39,479 bases of DNA from an uncultured Clostridium sp. Lineage in GTDB: Bacteria; Bacillota; Clostridia; TANB77; CAG-508. The translations under genes and the position numbers were made by a program. The stretch spans positions 1 to 39,479 of the forward strand of contig CANOGC010000006.1 in assembly GCA_947565445.1 (NCBI GenBank), given 5' to 3'. The notes below the pieces were generated by a model. The model ran no database searches, had not been told where the DNA came from, and worked only from the letters and a program-made list of their open reading frames with translations. Shown here one piece after another: positions 1 through 6,189 of this stretch. Every line of letters begins with the position of its first letter. Within the stretch, counting starts at the first letter, position 1.

Positions 1-82
1 AGGTGGCCGAGTGGCTAAAGGCGGCAGACTGTAAATCTGTTCTCATACGAGTACGAAGGTTCGAATCCTTCCCTGTCCACCA
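1..82 (+). tRNA. tRNA-Tyr (GTA), 5' end cut off
   Basis: The anticodon GTA lies in the loop of a stem built from CAGA and TCTG. The long variable arm typical of bacterial tRNA-Tyr follows, then a T arm GAAGG-TTCGAAT-CCTTC and an encoded CCA end at 80-82. The acceptor 3' strand CCTGTCC implies a 5' strand GGACAGG, of which only the last three bases are in the window, so about four bases are missing upstream. Confidence 0.93.
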
Positions 83-113
83 AAAAGCATTGTAGTAAAC
101 GGATGCTTTTTTT
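83..113 (+). terminator. rho-independent terminator after tRNA-Tyr
   Basis: AAAAGCAT (83-90) pairs with ATGCTTTT (103-110) around a 12-nt loop and runs into seven T. It directly follows the CCA end of the tRNA and should end that transcript. Confidence 0.8.
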
Positions 114-201
114 GTATCTCTATATCTTAGGAACAATATACTGAAAAAGAAATTTTACTTGCTCCTTTTATTAATGAAATAAAGTCTGAATTAGATAGAA
201 T

Positions 202-324
202 TCAACAAAATAAAGCCCTAAATAATGTAGCTTTAGATATCCCTGTTTCTTTTGCTATTTCATCTATTTTTTTAGTTTTCATTTGTTCTAATATTTTTTG
301 TTTATACTCTTTATTATATGCCAT
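202..324 (-). pseudogene. short helix-turn-helix protein, probably an N-terminal fragment
   Basis: A 40-codon frame starts at ATG 324 behind an AAGGAG ribosome site (8-nt gap). The protein is basic, and residues 20-36 (IDEIAKETGISKATLFR) read as a helix-turn-helix of the kind seen at the start of transposases, resolvases and small regulators. It stops at TGA just after the recognition helix, too short for any such family. Beyond the stop, the opposite strand (131-228) carries a start-less open stretch that looks protein-like (TEKEILLAPFINEIKSELD). I infer a degraded gene or a junction of two gene remnants. Promoter and ribosome site look intact, so the fragment may still be expressed. Confidence 0.55.
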
Positions 325-356
325 TTTGAACACTCCTTATATAGTTTTACTTTGGT

Positions 357-385
357 GTTATACTACTTCCGTGTACATAAGTCAA
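357..385 (-). promoter_or_regulatory. sigma-A-type promoter for the helix-turn-helix fragment
   Basis: On the minus strand, TTGACT (385-380) is followed after 17 bp by TATAAC (362-357). The ATG at 324 lies about 30 bp downstream of the expected start of transcription. Confidence 0.6.
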
Positions 386-411
386 TTTGTATGTTTTTTT
401 TCTAAAATAAC

Positions 412-473
412 TTCCATTTTTTTAATTCTTAACATATAATTAAGAAAACACAAAACATATAATTATATGTTTT
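412..473 (+). promoter_or_regulatory. dapA control region: -10 box inside an inverted repeat, plus a 22-bp palindrome
   Basis: TATAAT at 435-440 with a weak -35 (TTCCAT, 412-417, 17-bp spacing) is the best dapA promoter. The -10 lies across an inverted repeat TTCTTAA (426-432) / TTAAGAA (440-446). A perfect 22-bp AT-rich palindrome follows at 452-473, 33 bp before the dapA start. Either could be an operator; the second could also be an RNA hairpin. There is no room for a lysine riboswitch. Confidence 0.4.
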
Positions 474-505
474 GGACTACATATGCTTTTAAGGGGCGTA
501 TTTTT

Positions 506-1390
506 ATGAAAAAAATTTTATTTGAAGGTTGTGCCACTGCAATCGCTACACCTTTTACCGAATTAGGTGTTAATTATGAAGAATTCGGTAGATTAATTGA
601 TTTTCAAATTGAACAAGGCATTGATTCTTTAGTAGTTTGTGGAACAACTGGTGAGTCTTCTACAATGACAGATGCTGAAAGAAAGGAAACTTTTTCGTTT
701 GCTGTTAAAAAGATTGCTAAACGTGTTCCTGTAATTATTGGAACTGGAAGTAACTGTACTTCTTCTGCGATAGAACTTACGAAATATGCAGAATCTATTG
801 GTGCAGATGGAGCCTTAGTAGTTACTCCATACTATAATAAAGCTACACAATCAGGACTTATAGAACATTATACTGCTATTGCAAATAACACTAACCTACC
901 AATTATTATGTATAATGTTCCATCTAGAACTGGTGTTAACATTTTACCTAAAACTTGTTTAGAACTTTCTAAAATTCCAAATATTGTTGCAATAAAAGAA
1001 GCTAGTGGAAATTTATCTCAAGTTGCCGAAATTTCATCATTATGTGGTGATAATTTAACAATTTATAGTGGAAATGATGATCAAATATTACCTATACTTT
1101 CTGTAGGTGGAAAAGGTGTTATTTCTGTTCTTTCTAATGTTGCACCTAAAATCACAAGCAAAATGGTTCATGATTATTTAGATGGACACTTTGAAAATGC
1201 TAAAAAATCACAACTAGAAGCTGTTGCACTAATTAAAGCTCTATTTTGTGAAGTAAACCCTATTCCTGTAAAAGCTGCATTAAATAAGTTAGGATTTCAT
1301 ATGGGTAATCCAAGACTTCCTTTAACTCCTTTATCAGAAGAAAATATGGCAATATTAGAAAAAGAAATGAAAAATTATGGTTTAATATAG
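506..1390 (+). CDS. dapA: 4-hydroxy-tetrahydrodipicolinate synthase
   Basis: Condenses pyruvate with aspartate semialdehyde, the first committed step of diaminopimelate and lysine synthesis, in the cytoplasm. The 294-aa length is normal for this TIM-barrel family. Visible motifs are GTTGE (46-50), YNVPSRTG (136-143) with the proton-relay Tyr136 and carboxylate-binding Arg141, and AIKEAS with the Schiff-base Lys164. The start at 506 was chosen because AAGGGG sits 9 nt before it; an upstream in-frame ATG at 467 lies inside the palindrome and has no ribosome site. dapB follows 0.7 kb downstream with an HD-domain gene between them. Other members of the DapA family (NanA-like lyases) are less likely given dapB nearby. 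Confidence 0.95.
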   Translation: MKKILFEGCATAIATPFTELGVNYEEFGRLIDFQIEQGIDSLVVCGTTGESSTMTDAERKETFSFAVKKIAKRVPVIIGTGSNCTSSAIELTKYAESIGADGALVVTPYYNKATQSGLIEHYTAIANNTNLPIIMYNVPSRTGVNILPKTCLELSKIPNIVAIKEASGNLSQVAEISSLCGDNLTIYSGNDDQILPILSVGGKGVISVLSNVAPKITSKMVHDYLDGHFENAKKSQLEAVALIKALFCEVNPIPVKAALNKLGFHMGNPRLPLTPLSEENMAILEKEMKNYGLI

Positions 1391-1447
1391 CTAAATATTA
1401 CATTTTGATTAAGTTTTTCTTAAAACAAACAAAATGATTACTTTATA

Positions 1448-1456
1448 TGCTATAAT
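1448..1456 (+). promoter_or_regulatory. extended -10 promoter for the HD-domain gene
   Basis: TGC followed by TATAAT (1451-1456) is a consensus extended -10. No good -35 is seen, as is common with extended -10 promoters. It lies 52 bp before the ATG at 1509, so the HD gene and dapB may be transcribed separately from dapA. Confidence 0.5.
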
Positions 1457-1508
1457 AAAAATGAAATTTAAAATACATAAGACTATTTATAGGAGTTGAA
1501 TTCATTTT

Positions 1509-2045
1509 ATGCTATTGCTAGAAGAAAGTACAAAATCAAATATAGAAGAATTTGATTTAATTATAGAAGATTTAATATCTAATGAAACTGTACAAAAGAT
1601 GAAAAGCTATAAGCAACATTATGATACTTCATGTTTTGAACATTGTAAAAATGTTGCATTTTATAGTTATCTAATTTGTAAAAAATATCACTTAGATTAT
1701 GTTTCAGTAGCTCGTGCTGGTATGTTACACGATTTATTTTTGTATGATTGGAGAAAAAGAGAAAATGGTAGAACTGGTCTTCATGCTTTTACTCATCCAA
1801 AAACGGCACTACAAAATGCTTCAAAACTATTTCCTTTAAATGAAAAGGAAATAGATATTATATTAAAACACATGTGGCCTGTTACTCTTAGTTTTCCAAA
1901 ATATGCTGAAAGTTATGTTATTACATTTGTAGACAAATATTGTGCTGTACAAGAATCTATAAAAGCATATAAATCAAAAAAAGGTATGCAAAAATTATAT
2001 CGTTATGCATATGTATTTTTAAGTATGTTAGTTATTTTAAGGTAA
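1509..2045 (+). CDS. HD-superfamily phosphohydrolase domain protein
   Basis: A 178-aa HD-domain protein. Candidate metal ligands follow the H...HD...D pattern: His45, His74-Asp75 (MLHDLF), and Asp142 (FVDKY), with additional His96 and His121. HD proteins hydrolyse phosphoester bonds of nucleotides or other small molecules; the substrate here cannot be told from sequence. It sits between dapA and dapB, 35 bp before dapB, so co-transcription with dapB is likely. The AGGAG site is 13 nt before the ATG, rather far, but no better in-frame start is present. The C-terminus ends in a hydrophobic stretch (YVFLSMLVILR) that could be a distinct end or a slight truncation. Confidence 0.82.
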   Translation: MLLLEESTKSNIEEFDLIIEDLISNETVQKMKSYKQHYDTSCFEHCKNVAFYSYLICKKYHLDYVSVARAGMLHDLFLYDWRKRENGRTGLHAFTHPKTALQNASKLFPLNEKEIDIILKHMWPVTLSFPKYAESYVITFVDKYCAVQESIKAYKSKKGMQKLYRYAYVFLSMLVILR

Positions 2046-2079
2046 TTATAATTGTACTATAGAAAGGATTTGAAAAGAA

Positions 2080-2829
2080 ATGATAAAGGTTCTAATTAAT
2101 GGTTGTAATGGTCGTATGGGTCAAGTTCTTGTAAATGAAATAGATCGTTTCCCTGAGTTATTATTAAGTAGTGGATTTGATGTTTATGATGAAGGAAAAA
2201 ATACTTTTCCTGTTTATTCTAAAATAGAAGATATCAAAGAAAAACCAGATGTTATTGTAGATTTTAGTATTCCTGTTTCTACTTTTAATATTTTAAATTA
2301 TGCAGTAAGAAATAAAGTTCCTGTTGTAATTGCAACAACTGGCTTTTCAAAAGAACAATTAGAAGAAATTAAAGTAAGTTCTACTCTAATTCCAATTTTT
2401 AGGTCTTCTAATATGTCATTTGATATTAATCTTATGAAAAAGATTGTTTCAGAAGTAGCAAAAAAATTACAAGGAATAGATATTGAAATTATAGAAACTC
2501 ATCATAATAGAAAAGTAGATGCTCCAAGTGGTACAGCAATTTTACTTGCTGATGCAATTAATGAAGTAATGGATGAAAAATTTGAATATAATTTTAACAG
2601 ACATGATCTACATGAAAAAAGAAACCCGAAAGAAATTGGCTTTTCTTCTATACGTGGAGGAAATATTGTTGGAGAACATAGTGTACAATTTTATGGAGAA
2701 CATGAAACTTTTGAAATAAAACATACTTCATATTCTAGAAATGTATTTGCAGAAGGAGCTTTAAAAGCTGCAATTTTTCTTGCAAACCAAAAACCTGGAT
2801 ATTACGGTATGGATGATTTAGTAAAATAA
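2080..2829 (+). CDS. dapB: 4-hydroxy-tetrahydrodipicolinate reductase
   Basis: Reduces the product of DapA with NAD(P)H to tetrahydrodipicolinate. The N-terminal Rossmann fold carries GCNGRMG at 8-14. The catalytic block HHNRKVDAPSGTA (141-153) has the family's His pair, Lys145 and the substrate-binding SGT. The C-terminal part holds SIRGGNIVGEH and SYSRNVFAEGAL, also typical. Length 249 aa is normal. An AAAGG site lies about 12 nt before the ATG. It ends just before a strong hairpin terminator at 2854-2910. Confidence 0.95.
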   Translation: MIKVLINGCNGRMGQVLVNEIDRFPELLLSSGFDVYDEGKNTFPVYSKIEDIKEKPDVIVDFSIPVSTFNILNYAVRNKVPVVIATTGFSKEQLEEIKVSSTLIPIFRSSNMSFDINLMKKIVSEVAKKLQGIDIEIIETHHNRKVDAPSGTAILLADAINEVMDEKFEYNFNRHDLHEKRNPKEIGFSSIRGGNIVGEHSVQFYGEHETFEIKHTSYSRNVFAEGALKAAIFLANQKPGYYGMDDLVK

Positions 2830-2846
2830 TCTATTTTTTATATTAA

Positions 2847-2910
2847 AATGTAGGGGCACTGTTTGCTGGAAATACTTCGTAGGACTGGCACCAATGTGCC
2901 CTTTTATTTT
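2847..2910 (+). terminator. terminator after dapB built on a dispersed repeat (class 2)
   Basis: GGGCAC (2854-2859) pairs with GTGCCC (2896-2901), which runs into TTTTATTTTA. The 55-bp body (2847-2901) is an imperfect copy of the sequence at 14649-14704 on the other strand, so the terminator appears to have been recruited from a repeat element. Confidence 0.6.
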
Positions 2911-2985
2911 ATAATAGAAAATTACTCTATTTTAAGTTAAAGATGTATGGGCGAGCATTGCTCGTCCGTGTGGCAAAGCCACTTT
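2908..2985 (+). repeat. dispersed palindromic repeat, copy A
   Basis: The core is ATTACTCTATTTTAAGTT, a short spacer, then a GGGCGAGC-ATT-GCTCGTCC hairpin and a GTGGC-AAA-GCCAC hairpin. The same order recurs inverted at 4096-4173 and 29292-29372. It abuts the 3' end of the DUF4363 gene. Confidence 0.8.
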
Positions 2986-2987
2986 CT

Positions 2988-3377
2988 TTAAAATATATTA
3001 TCTATACTAAGTCTTTCTTTAGATTCAATATTTTCTAATATATAATTACAACGATCAATACTATCTACTGCTTGAGAATCATCTTCCATTTCAATAAAAC
3101 TTTGCATAGATATAATTGCTGTTGATACTTTTTCTATTTCACTATGTTCGGTATATAATACAATTATTTCATCCAATTCTTCCCATTTTTCATATGTTTC
3201 TTTTGCTTTTTGTAATGCCATATCATAGTTTGGCTCGTCTTTAACTAATTCCTGTTTTGTATTATCTAGATGTTCTTTTATTTGTGAAACAGTACTTTTT
3301 GTATAGTTTTGTGTAACTACATTTAGTACAATAATGGCAATAACAATTATTGTACTAATTACTACTTCCTTATACAT
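2988..3377 (-). CDS. DUF4363 family membrane-anchored protein
   Basis: A 129-aa protein with one N-terminal membrane segment (about residues 5-22, rich in V and I) and a helical outer part of unknown function, matching the DUF4363 family as I recall it. The start at 3377 was chosen because its ATG overlaps the stop of the upstream DUF421 gene (ATGTATAA) and has AAGGGG 7 nt before it; an earlier in-frame ATG at 3422 lies deep in that gene. DUF4363 and DUF421 genes are often paired in Clostridia, which suggests a joint, unknown envelope role. Confidence 0.75.
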   Translation of the reverse strand: MYKEVVISTIIVIAIIVLNVVTQNYTKSTVSQIKEHLDNTKQELVKDEPNYDMALQKAKETYEKWEELDEIIVLYTEHSEIEKVSTAIISMQSFIEMEDDSQAVDSIDRCNYILENIESKERLSIDNIF

Positions 3378-4050
3378 CTTCTTCCCCTTTCTTTTGGCAG
3401 AAAATTTGTCCTTTCCCATCAAATGTTACAATTAGCGCTTCTTCTGGTTTATAACCAAACTTTTCAACTTGTTTTTCTAACCAAATATAGTTTTTCCCTA
3501 TTTTTCGTAAATTTTCTTCCATAATTTTTCCATCAACCACTAAATCATATGGTATTCCTTCATAATCTGGCATTATACCAAAATCTTCTGGTATAGTATT
3601 TCTCTTATTTGGCTTTTGAATTACAGTAATATTTCCACTAGTTTCTAATATAGCATACTCTACATCTCCTATACTCGATACACTATTTATACGTAATCTC
3701 TCCTCTAATTCATTAATTGTAAAACGTTCTTTTATTAACGCTTTTTCATCAATTTTTCCACGATAAATCAAAATTCTTGGCTTTCCACAAACTATTTCTC
3801 TTGCTCTTACACTTTTCATATTTAAAACAGAAATTAATAAATGCATAACTAACAATCCTAATATTGGAATTATTCCTTTTGTAATTGGCACTCCTGTCTC
3901 TGTCATCGGAATTGATGCAAGGTCTGCAATCATAATAGATATTGCAAGTTCAAATGGTTGTAGTTGCCCTATTTCCCTTTTTCCCATTAAACGCATAACT
4001 ATTAAAACGATTATGTATAAAACTACTGCTCTTACAAATGTAATCAACAT
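3370..4050 (-). CDS. DUF421 (YetF family) membrane protein
   Basis: A 226-aa protein with two to three N-terminal membrane helices (about 2-20, 36-50 and 58-78) and a cytoplasmic DUF421 domain (GKPRILIYRGKIDEKAL, then EELEERLRINSVSSIGDVEYAILET). YetF-type proteins in Bacillus are linked to spore and membrane traits, but their biochemical role is not settled. AGAGGAG sits 8 nt before the ATG. It overlaps the DUF4363 gene by 8 nt. The pair stands between inverted copies A and B of the dispersed repeat. Confidence 0.85.
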   Translation of the reverse strand: MLITFVRAVVLYIIVLIVMRLMGKREIGQLQPFELAISIMIADLASIPMTETGVPITKGIIPILGLLVMHLLISVLNMKSVRAREIVCGKPRILIYRGKIDEKALIKERFTINELEERLRINSVSSIGDVEYAILETSGNITVIQKPNKRNTIPEDFGIMPDYEGIPYDLVVDGKIMEENLRKIGKNYIWLEKQVEKFGYKPEEALIVTFDGKGQIFCQKKGEEDV

Positions 4051-4095
4051 ACTTTTCTCCTCTTTATTTAATAAGTAGTAATATAAAAAAACAAA

Positions 4096-4173
4096 AGTAG
4101 CTTCACCATACGGACGAGCAATGCTCGCCCCTACATTTTTAACTTAAAATAGAGTAATTTCCTATTATATTAA
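4096..4173 (-). repeat. dispersed palindromic repeat, copy B
   Basis: Reverse complement of the copy A layout. GGACGAGC-AAT-GCTCGCCC at 4112-4130 is the hairpin, followed by CTACAT, then TTAACTTAAAATAGAGTAAT and TTCCTATTATAT. It lies about 45 bp upstream of the DUF421 start. Confidence 0.8.
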
Positions 4174-4360
4174 AAATTCCGTTCTCCACGGCGTTTTAGT
4201 ATAATTGGTTTTAATAAAAATGATACACACTATACTCCCAGAAAAAGAAATGTGACGCCCTTAGCTAACAGGTCGAACTCGTTTTTAATTTTATATTACT
4301 AATTCTTTTATATATTTATTTATATTTTTTACTTTTTTTAAAAAATTATACAAATCAATT

Positions 4361-4460
4361 TTGAATAATTTTTTTATTTTTGTTCATAATAATTTCATAC
4401 ACTGGACGTAAAAAATTAATAATAGAAATTTCTATTATTTACTTTATCTTTTTAAAGATA
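4361..4460 (+). promoter_or_regulatory. promoter and two palindromes before the holin-like gene
   Basis: TTGAAT (4361-4366), 18 bp, CATAAT (4385-4390) is a plausible promoter. Downstream is a perfect 22-bp palindrome (4418-4439). TATCTTT-TT-AAAGATA (4445-4460) then ends exactly where the AGGAGG ribosome site (4461-4466) begins. The last hairpin could influence translation. Confidence 0.45.
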
Positions 4461-4474
4461 GGAGGTTTCTTAAA

Positions 4475-4852
4475 ATGGATAACGAAAAAAGTAATGTCCA
4501 AAGTTCTACTGGAACGAGCACAATTGGTCAAATCATATGGAGATTTGTAGCTGCTGCTGTTGTTCTTGCAATTACTGCATTTTTTACACCTGGATTTACC
4601 ATAAATAATATATGGGCTTTAGCACTTGCAGCTGTTGTTCTTACTGTAATTGATTATTTAATTGTAAGATTTACTGGATTACATGCTAGTCCTTTTGGAA
4701 AAGGATTTGTAGGTTTTGTTCTCTCAGCAGTTGTTCTATATGTAACCCAATATTTTGTTGCAGGATATACTATATCTTGGATTGCAGCCATAATTGGTGC
4801 TCTTGTTTATGGTGTTGTTGATTACTTCATTCCTGGAGACAACAAACTATAG
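4475..4852 (+). CDS. small membrane protein, phage-holin-like (PF04020/YvlD type)
   Basis: A 125-aa protein with a polar N-terminus (1-17) and four hydrophobic helices (about 20-40, 46-64, 74-94 and 97-116). The repeated pattern of two helix pairs, with FTPGFTI and FVAGYTI turns, fits the holin-IV/YvlD family of four-helix membrane proteins. Despite the name, such genes are usually chromosomal envelope proteins rather than phage lysis genes, and no phage genes are nearby. AGGAGG stands 8 nt before the ATG. It is transcribed towards nadD and shares a bidirectional terminator with it. Confidence 0.72.
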   Translation: MDNEKSNVQSSTGTSTIGQIIWRFVAAAVVLAITAFFTPGFTINNIWALALAAVVLTVIDYLIVRFTGLHASPFGKGFVGFVLSAVVLYVTQYFVAGYTISWIAAIIGALVYGVVDYFIPGDNKL

Positions 4853-4908
4853 AAAAAGAGAAGATAAAATAAACAATGTTTATATTATTTATTTTATCTT
4901 CTTTTTTC
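4853..4908. terminator. bidirectional terminator between the holin-like gene and nadD
   Basis: AGAAGATAAAATAAA (4858-4872) pairs perfectly with TTTATTTTATCTTCT (about 4888-4902). T runs on the plus side and A runs on the other side mean it can end transcripts from both directions. Confidence 0.85.
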
Positions 4909-5504
4909 TAATATATTTTATACTTTCTTATATACTCTTCCACTTCACGTGGAATTATGTTTGATATATCACTATTACTTCCACTTTTCAGAGCATTTCT
5001 TACACTAGTTGCACTCATATTCTCATATGGGTTGTCCTCTAGTATGTTAAAATGTGCCTTAAAACGTTCTAAAATTGGATTTAAACTGATTTTTTCCTGT
5101 ATGTTAATACTACGTCCTATTACAATAAATTCGTAATTTTTAGCTAATATTTCCAAATCATCTAAACTCACTAATTTATTTAAATTGTCTGCTCCTATTA
5201 TGAAATATGGCTTTATACCAGTATATTGTTTTTGTATTTTCTCAAATGCTTGTAACATTGTTAACGAATTTGGTAGATTAAGTTCAATATCTGATACTTC
5301 TAAATGTTGTTCTTTTCTAGTTGCTATTTTTAGCATTTCATATCTATGTTCTTCTTTTGCTAGTTCTAATTTTGGATAATTATCACCCATAGGAACAAAT
5401 ACAACCTTATCTAAATTATATTTTTGTTGTACTAATTTTGCAATATTTAAATGAGCATTTGTTACAGGGTTAAAACTACCTCCAAAAAAACCATATTTTT
5501 TCAT
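4908..5504 (-). CDS. nadD: nicotinate-nucleotide adenylyltransferase
   Basis: Joins ATP and nicotinate mononucleotide to give deamido-NAD. The nucleotidyltransferase signature is GGSFNPVTNAH near residues 8-18 (Thr in place of the first His of HxGH, a variation seen in the superfamily). GADNL around residue 104 and SATSVRNAL near the C-terminus match the ISSTxIR block. The 198-aa length is normal. It is the last gene of the minus-strand run from cpsC, 9 bp after tmk. Confidence 0.87.
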   Translation of the reverse strand: MKKYGFFGGSFNPVTNAHLNIAKLVQQKYNLDKVVFVPMGDNYPKLELAKEEHRYEMLKIATRKEQHLEVSDIELNLPNSLTMLQAFEKIQKQYTGIKPYFIIGADNLNKLVSLDDLEILAKNYEFIVIGRSINIQEKISLNPILERFKAHFNILEDNPYENMSATSVRNALKSGSNSDISNIIPREVEEYIRKYKIY

Positions 5505-5513
5505 ATTTCGCTC

Positions 5514-6188
5514 CTATAAATATTTCTTTACTTCTTCATATATTTCATTATGTATATCATCAACCGTTCTAATTGAACCATCATCATTTACACATTTTAC
5601 TTCATACCAATCATAGTCTTTAACTAAACTACATGCTGTTTCATAGCTATCTACTATATGTGATTTATCTCTTTCATGAATGTCCTTTTGTGCTGCATGT
5701 GTAAACTTGTTTTCACGGTTTTCTATTAATTTTAGAGCATAATTTGGTGGCATATTTATAAAAAATGTTTTTGTAGGTACTGGTAATCCATATAGATTAA
5801 ACTCAAAATCCCATAACCATTTTAAAAACTTATCTCTTTCCTCTTTATCTTGTATTTTTCCTGCTTGATGCACCATATTTGCTGTTGTGTAACGGTCTGC
5901 AAGAATTATTCCATCATTTTTATAATAATCTTCATAATAGCGTTTATATGTTGCATAACGATCTGCTGCATAAAAAGTAGATGCAATGTATGGGCTAACG
6001 TCTTTTGCATTTTCTCCAAATTCTCCTGATAAATACATTTTTACTAAACTTGATGATGCATTATCATAGTTTGGAAAACTCACTACACGATATTCTATGT
6101 TTTCTTCTGATAGCCTTTCTTGTAGTTTTCTAAATTGTGTTTGTTTTCCACTTCCATCTGTTCCTTCTATTACAAATAATTTTCCCAT
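5514..6188 (-). CDS. tmk: thymidylate kinase
   Basis: Phosphorylates dTMP to dTDP. The P-loop EGTDGSGK lies at 8-15, a DRY motif (ADRY) is near residue 97, and the family's overall plan is kept over 224 aa. The middle, with extra aromatic residues (RYATYKRYYEDYY), is more like the divergent dTMP kinases of some Clostridia than the Bacillus enzyme. Its start lies one base after the metG stop, so the two are translated from one message. Assignment to another nucleoside monophosphate kinase is possible but less likely. Confidence 0.85.
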   Translation of the reverse strand: MGKLFVIEGTDGSGKQTQFRKLQERLSEENIEYRVVSFPNYDNASSSLVKMYLSGEFGENAKDVSPYIASTFYAADRYATYKRYYEDYYKNDGIILADRYTTANMVHQAGKIQDKEERDKFLKWLWDFEFNLYGLPVPTKTFFINMPPNYALKLIENRENKFTHAAQKDIHERDKSHIVDSYETACSLVKDYDWYEVKCVNDDGSIRTVDDIHNEIYEEVKKYL

Positions 6189-6189
6189 T

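Larger units (their letters stand above)
4051..4474. other. gene-free 424-bp stretch with repeat copy B and the promoter of the next gene
   Basis: Holds repeat copy B (4096-4173), then about 110 bp (4174-4290) with small hairpins such as CCGT-TCTCC-ACGG (4179-4191) that I do not recognise and in which I see no open frame with a ribosome site. A very AT-rich stretch with the promoter for the gene at 4475 follows. Confidence 0.6.

Noticed and set aside
325..505. Lysine riboswitch before dapA
   Set aside because: The space between the divergent promoter and dapA is too short and lacks the required multi-helix core; only simple palindromes are present.
4174..4290. tRNA or small RNA gene
   Set aside because: Some short GC-rich words and a small hairpin are present, but no cloverleaf, promoter or terminator could be supported.
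4475..4852. Prophage remnant on account of a holin-like gene
   Set aside because: No other phage genes, integrase or attachment sites nearby; the family is commonly chromosomal.
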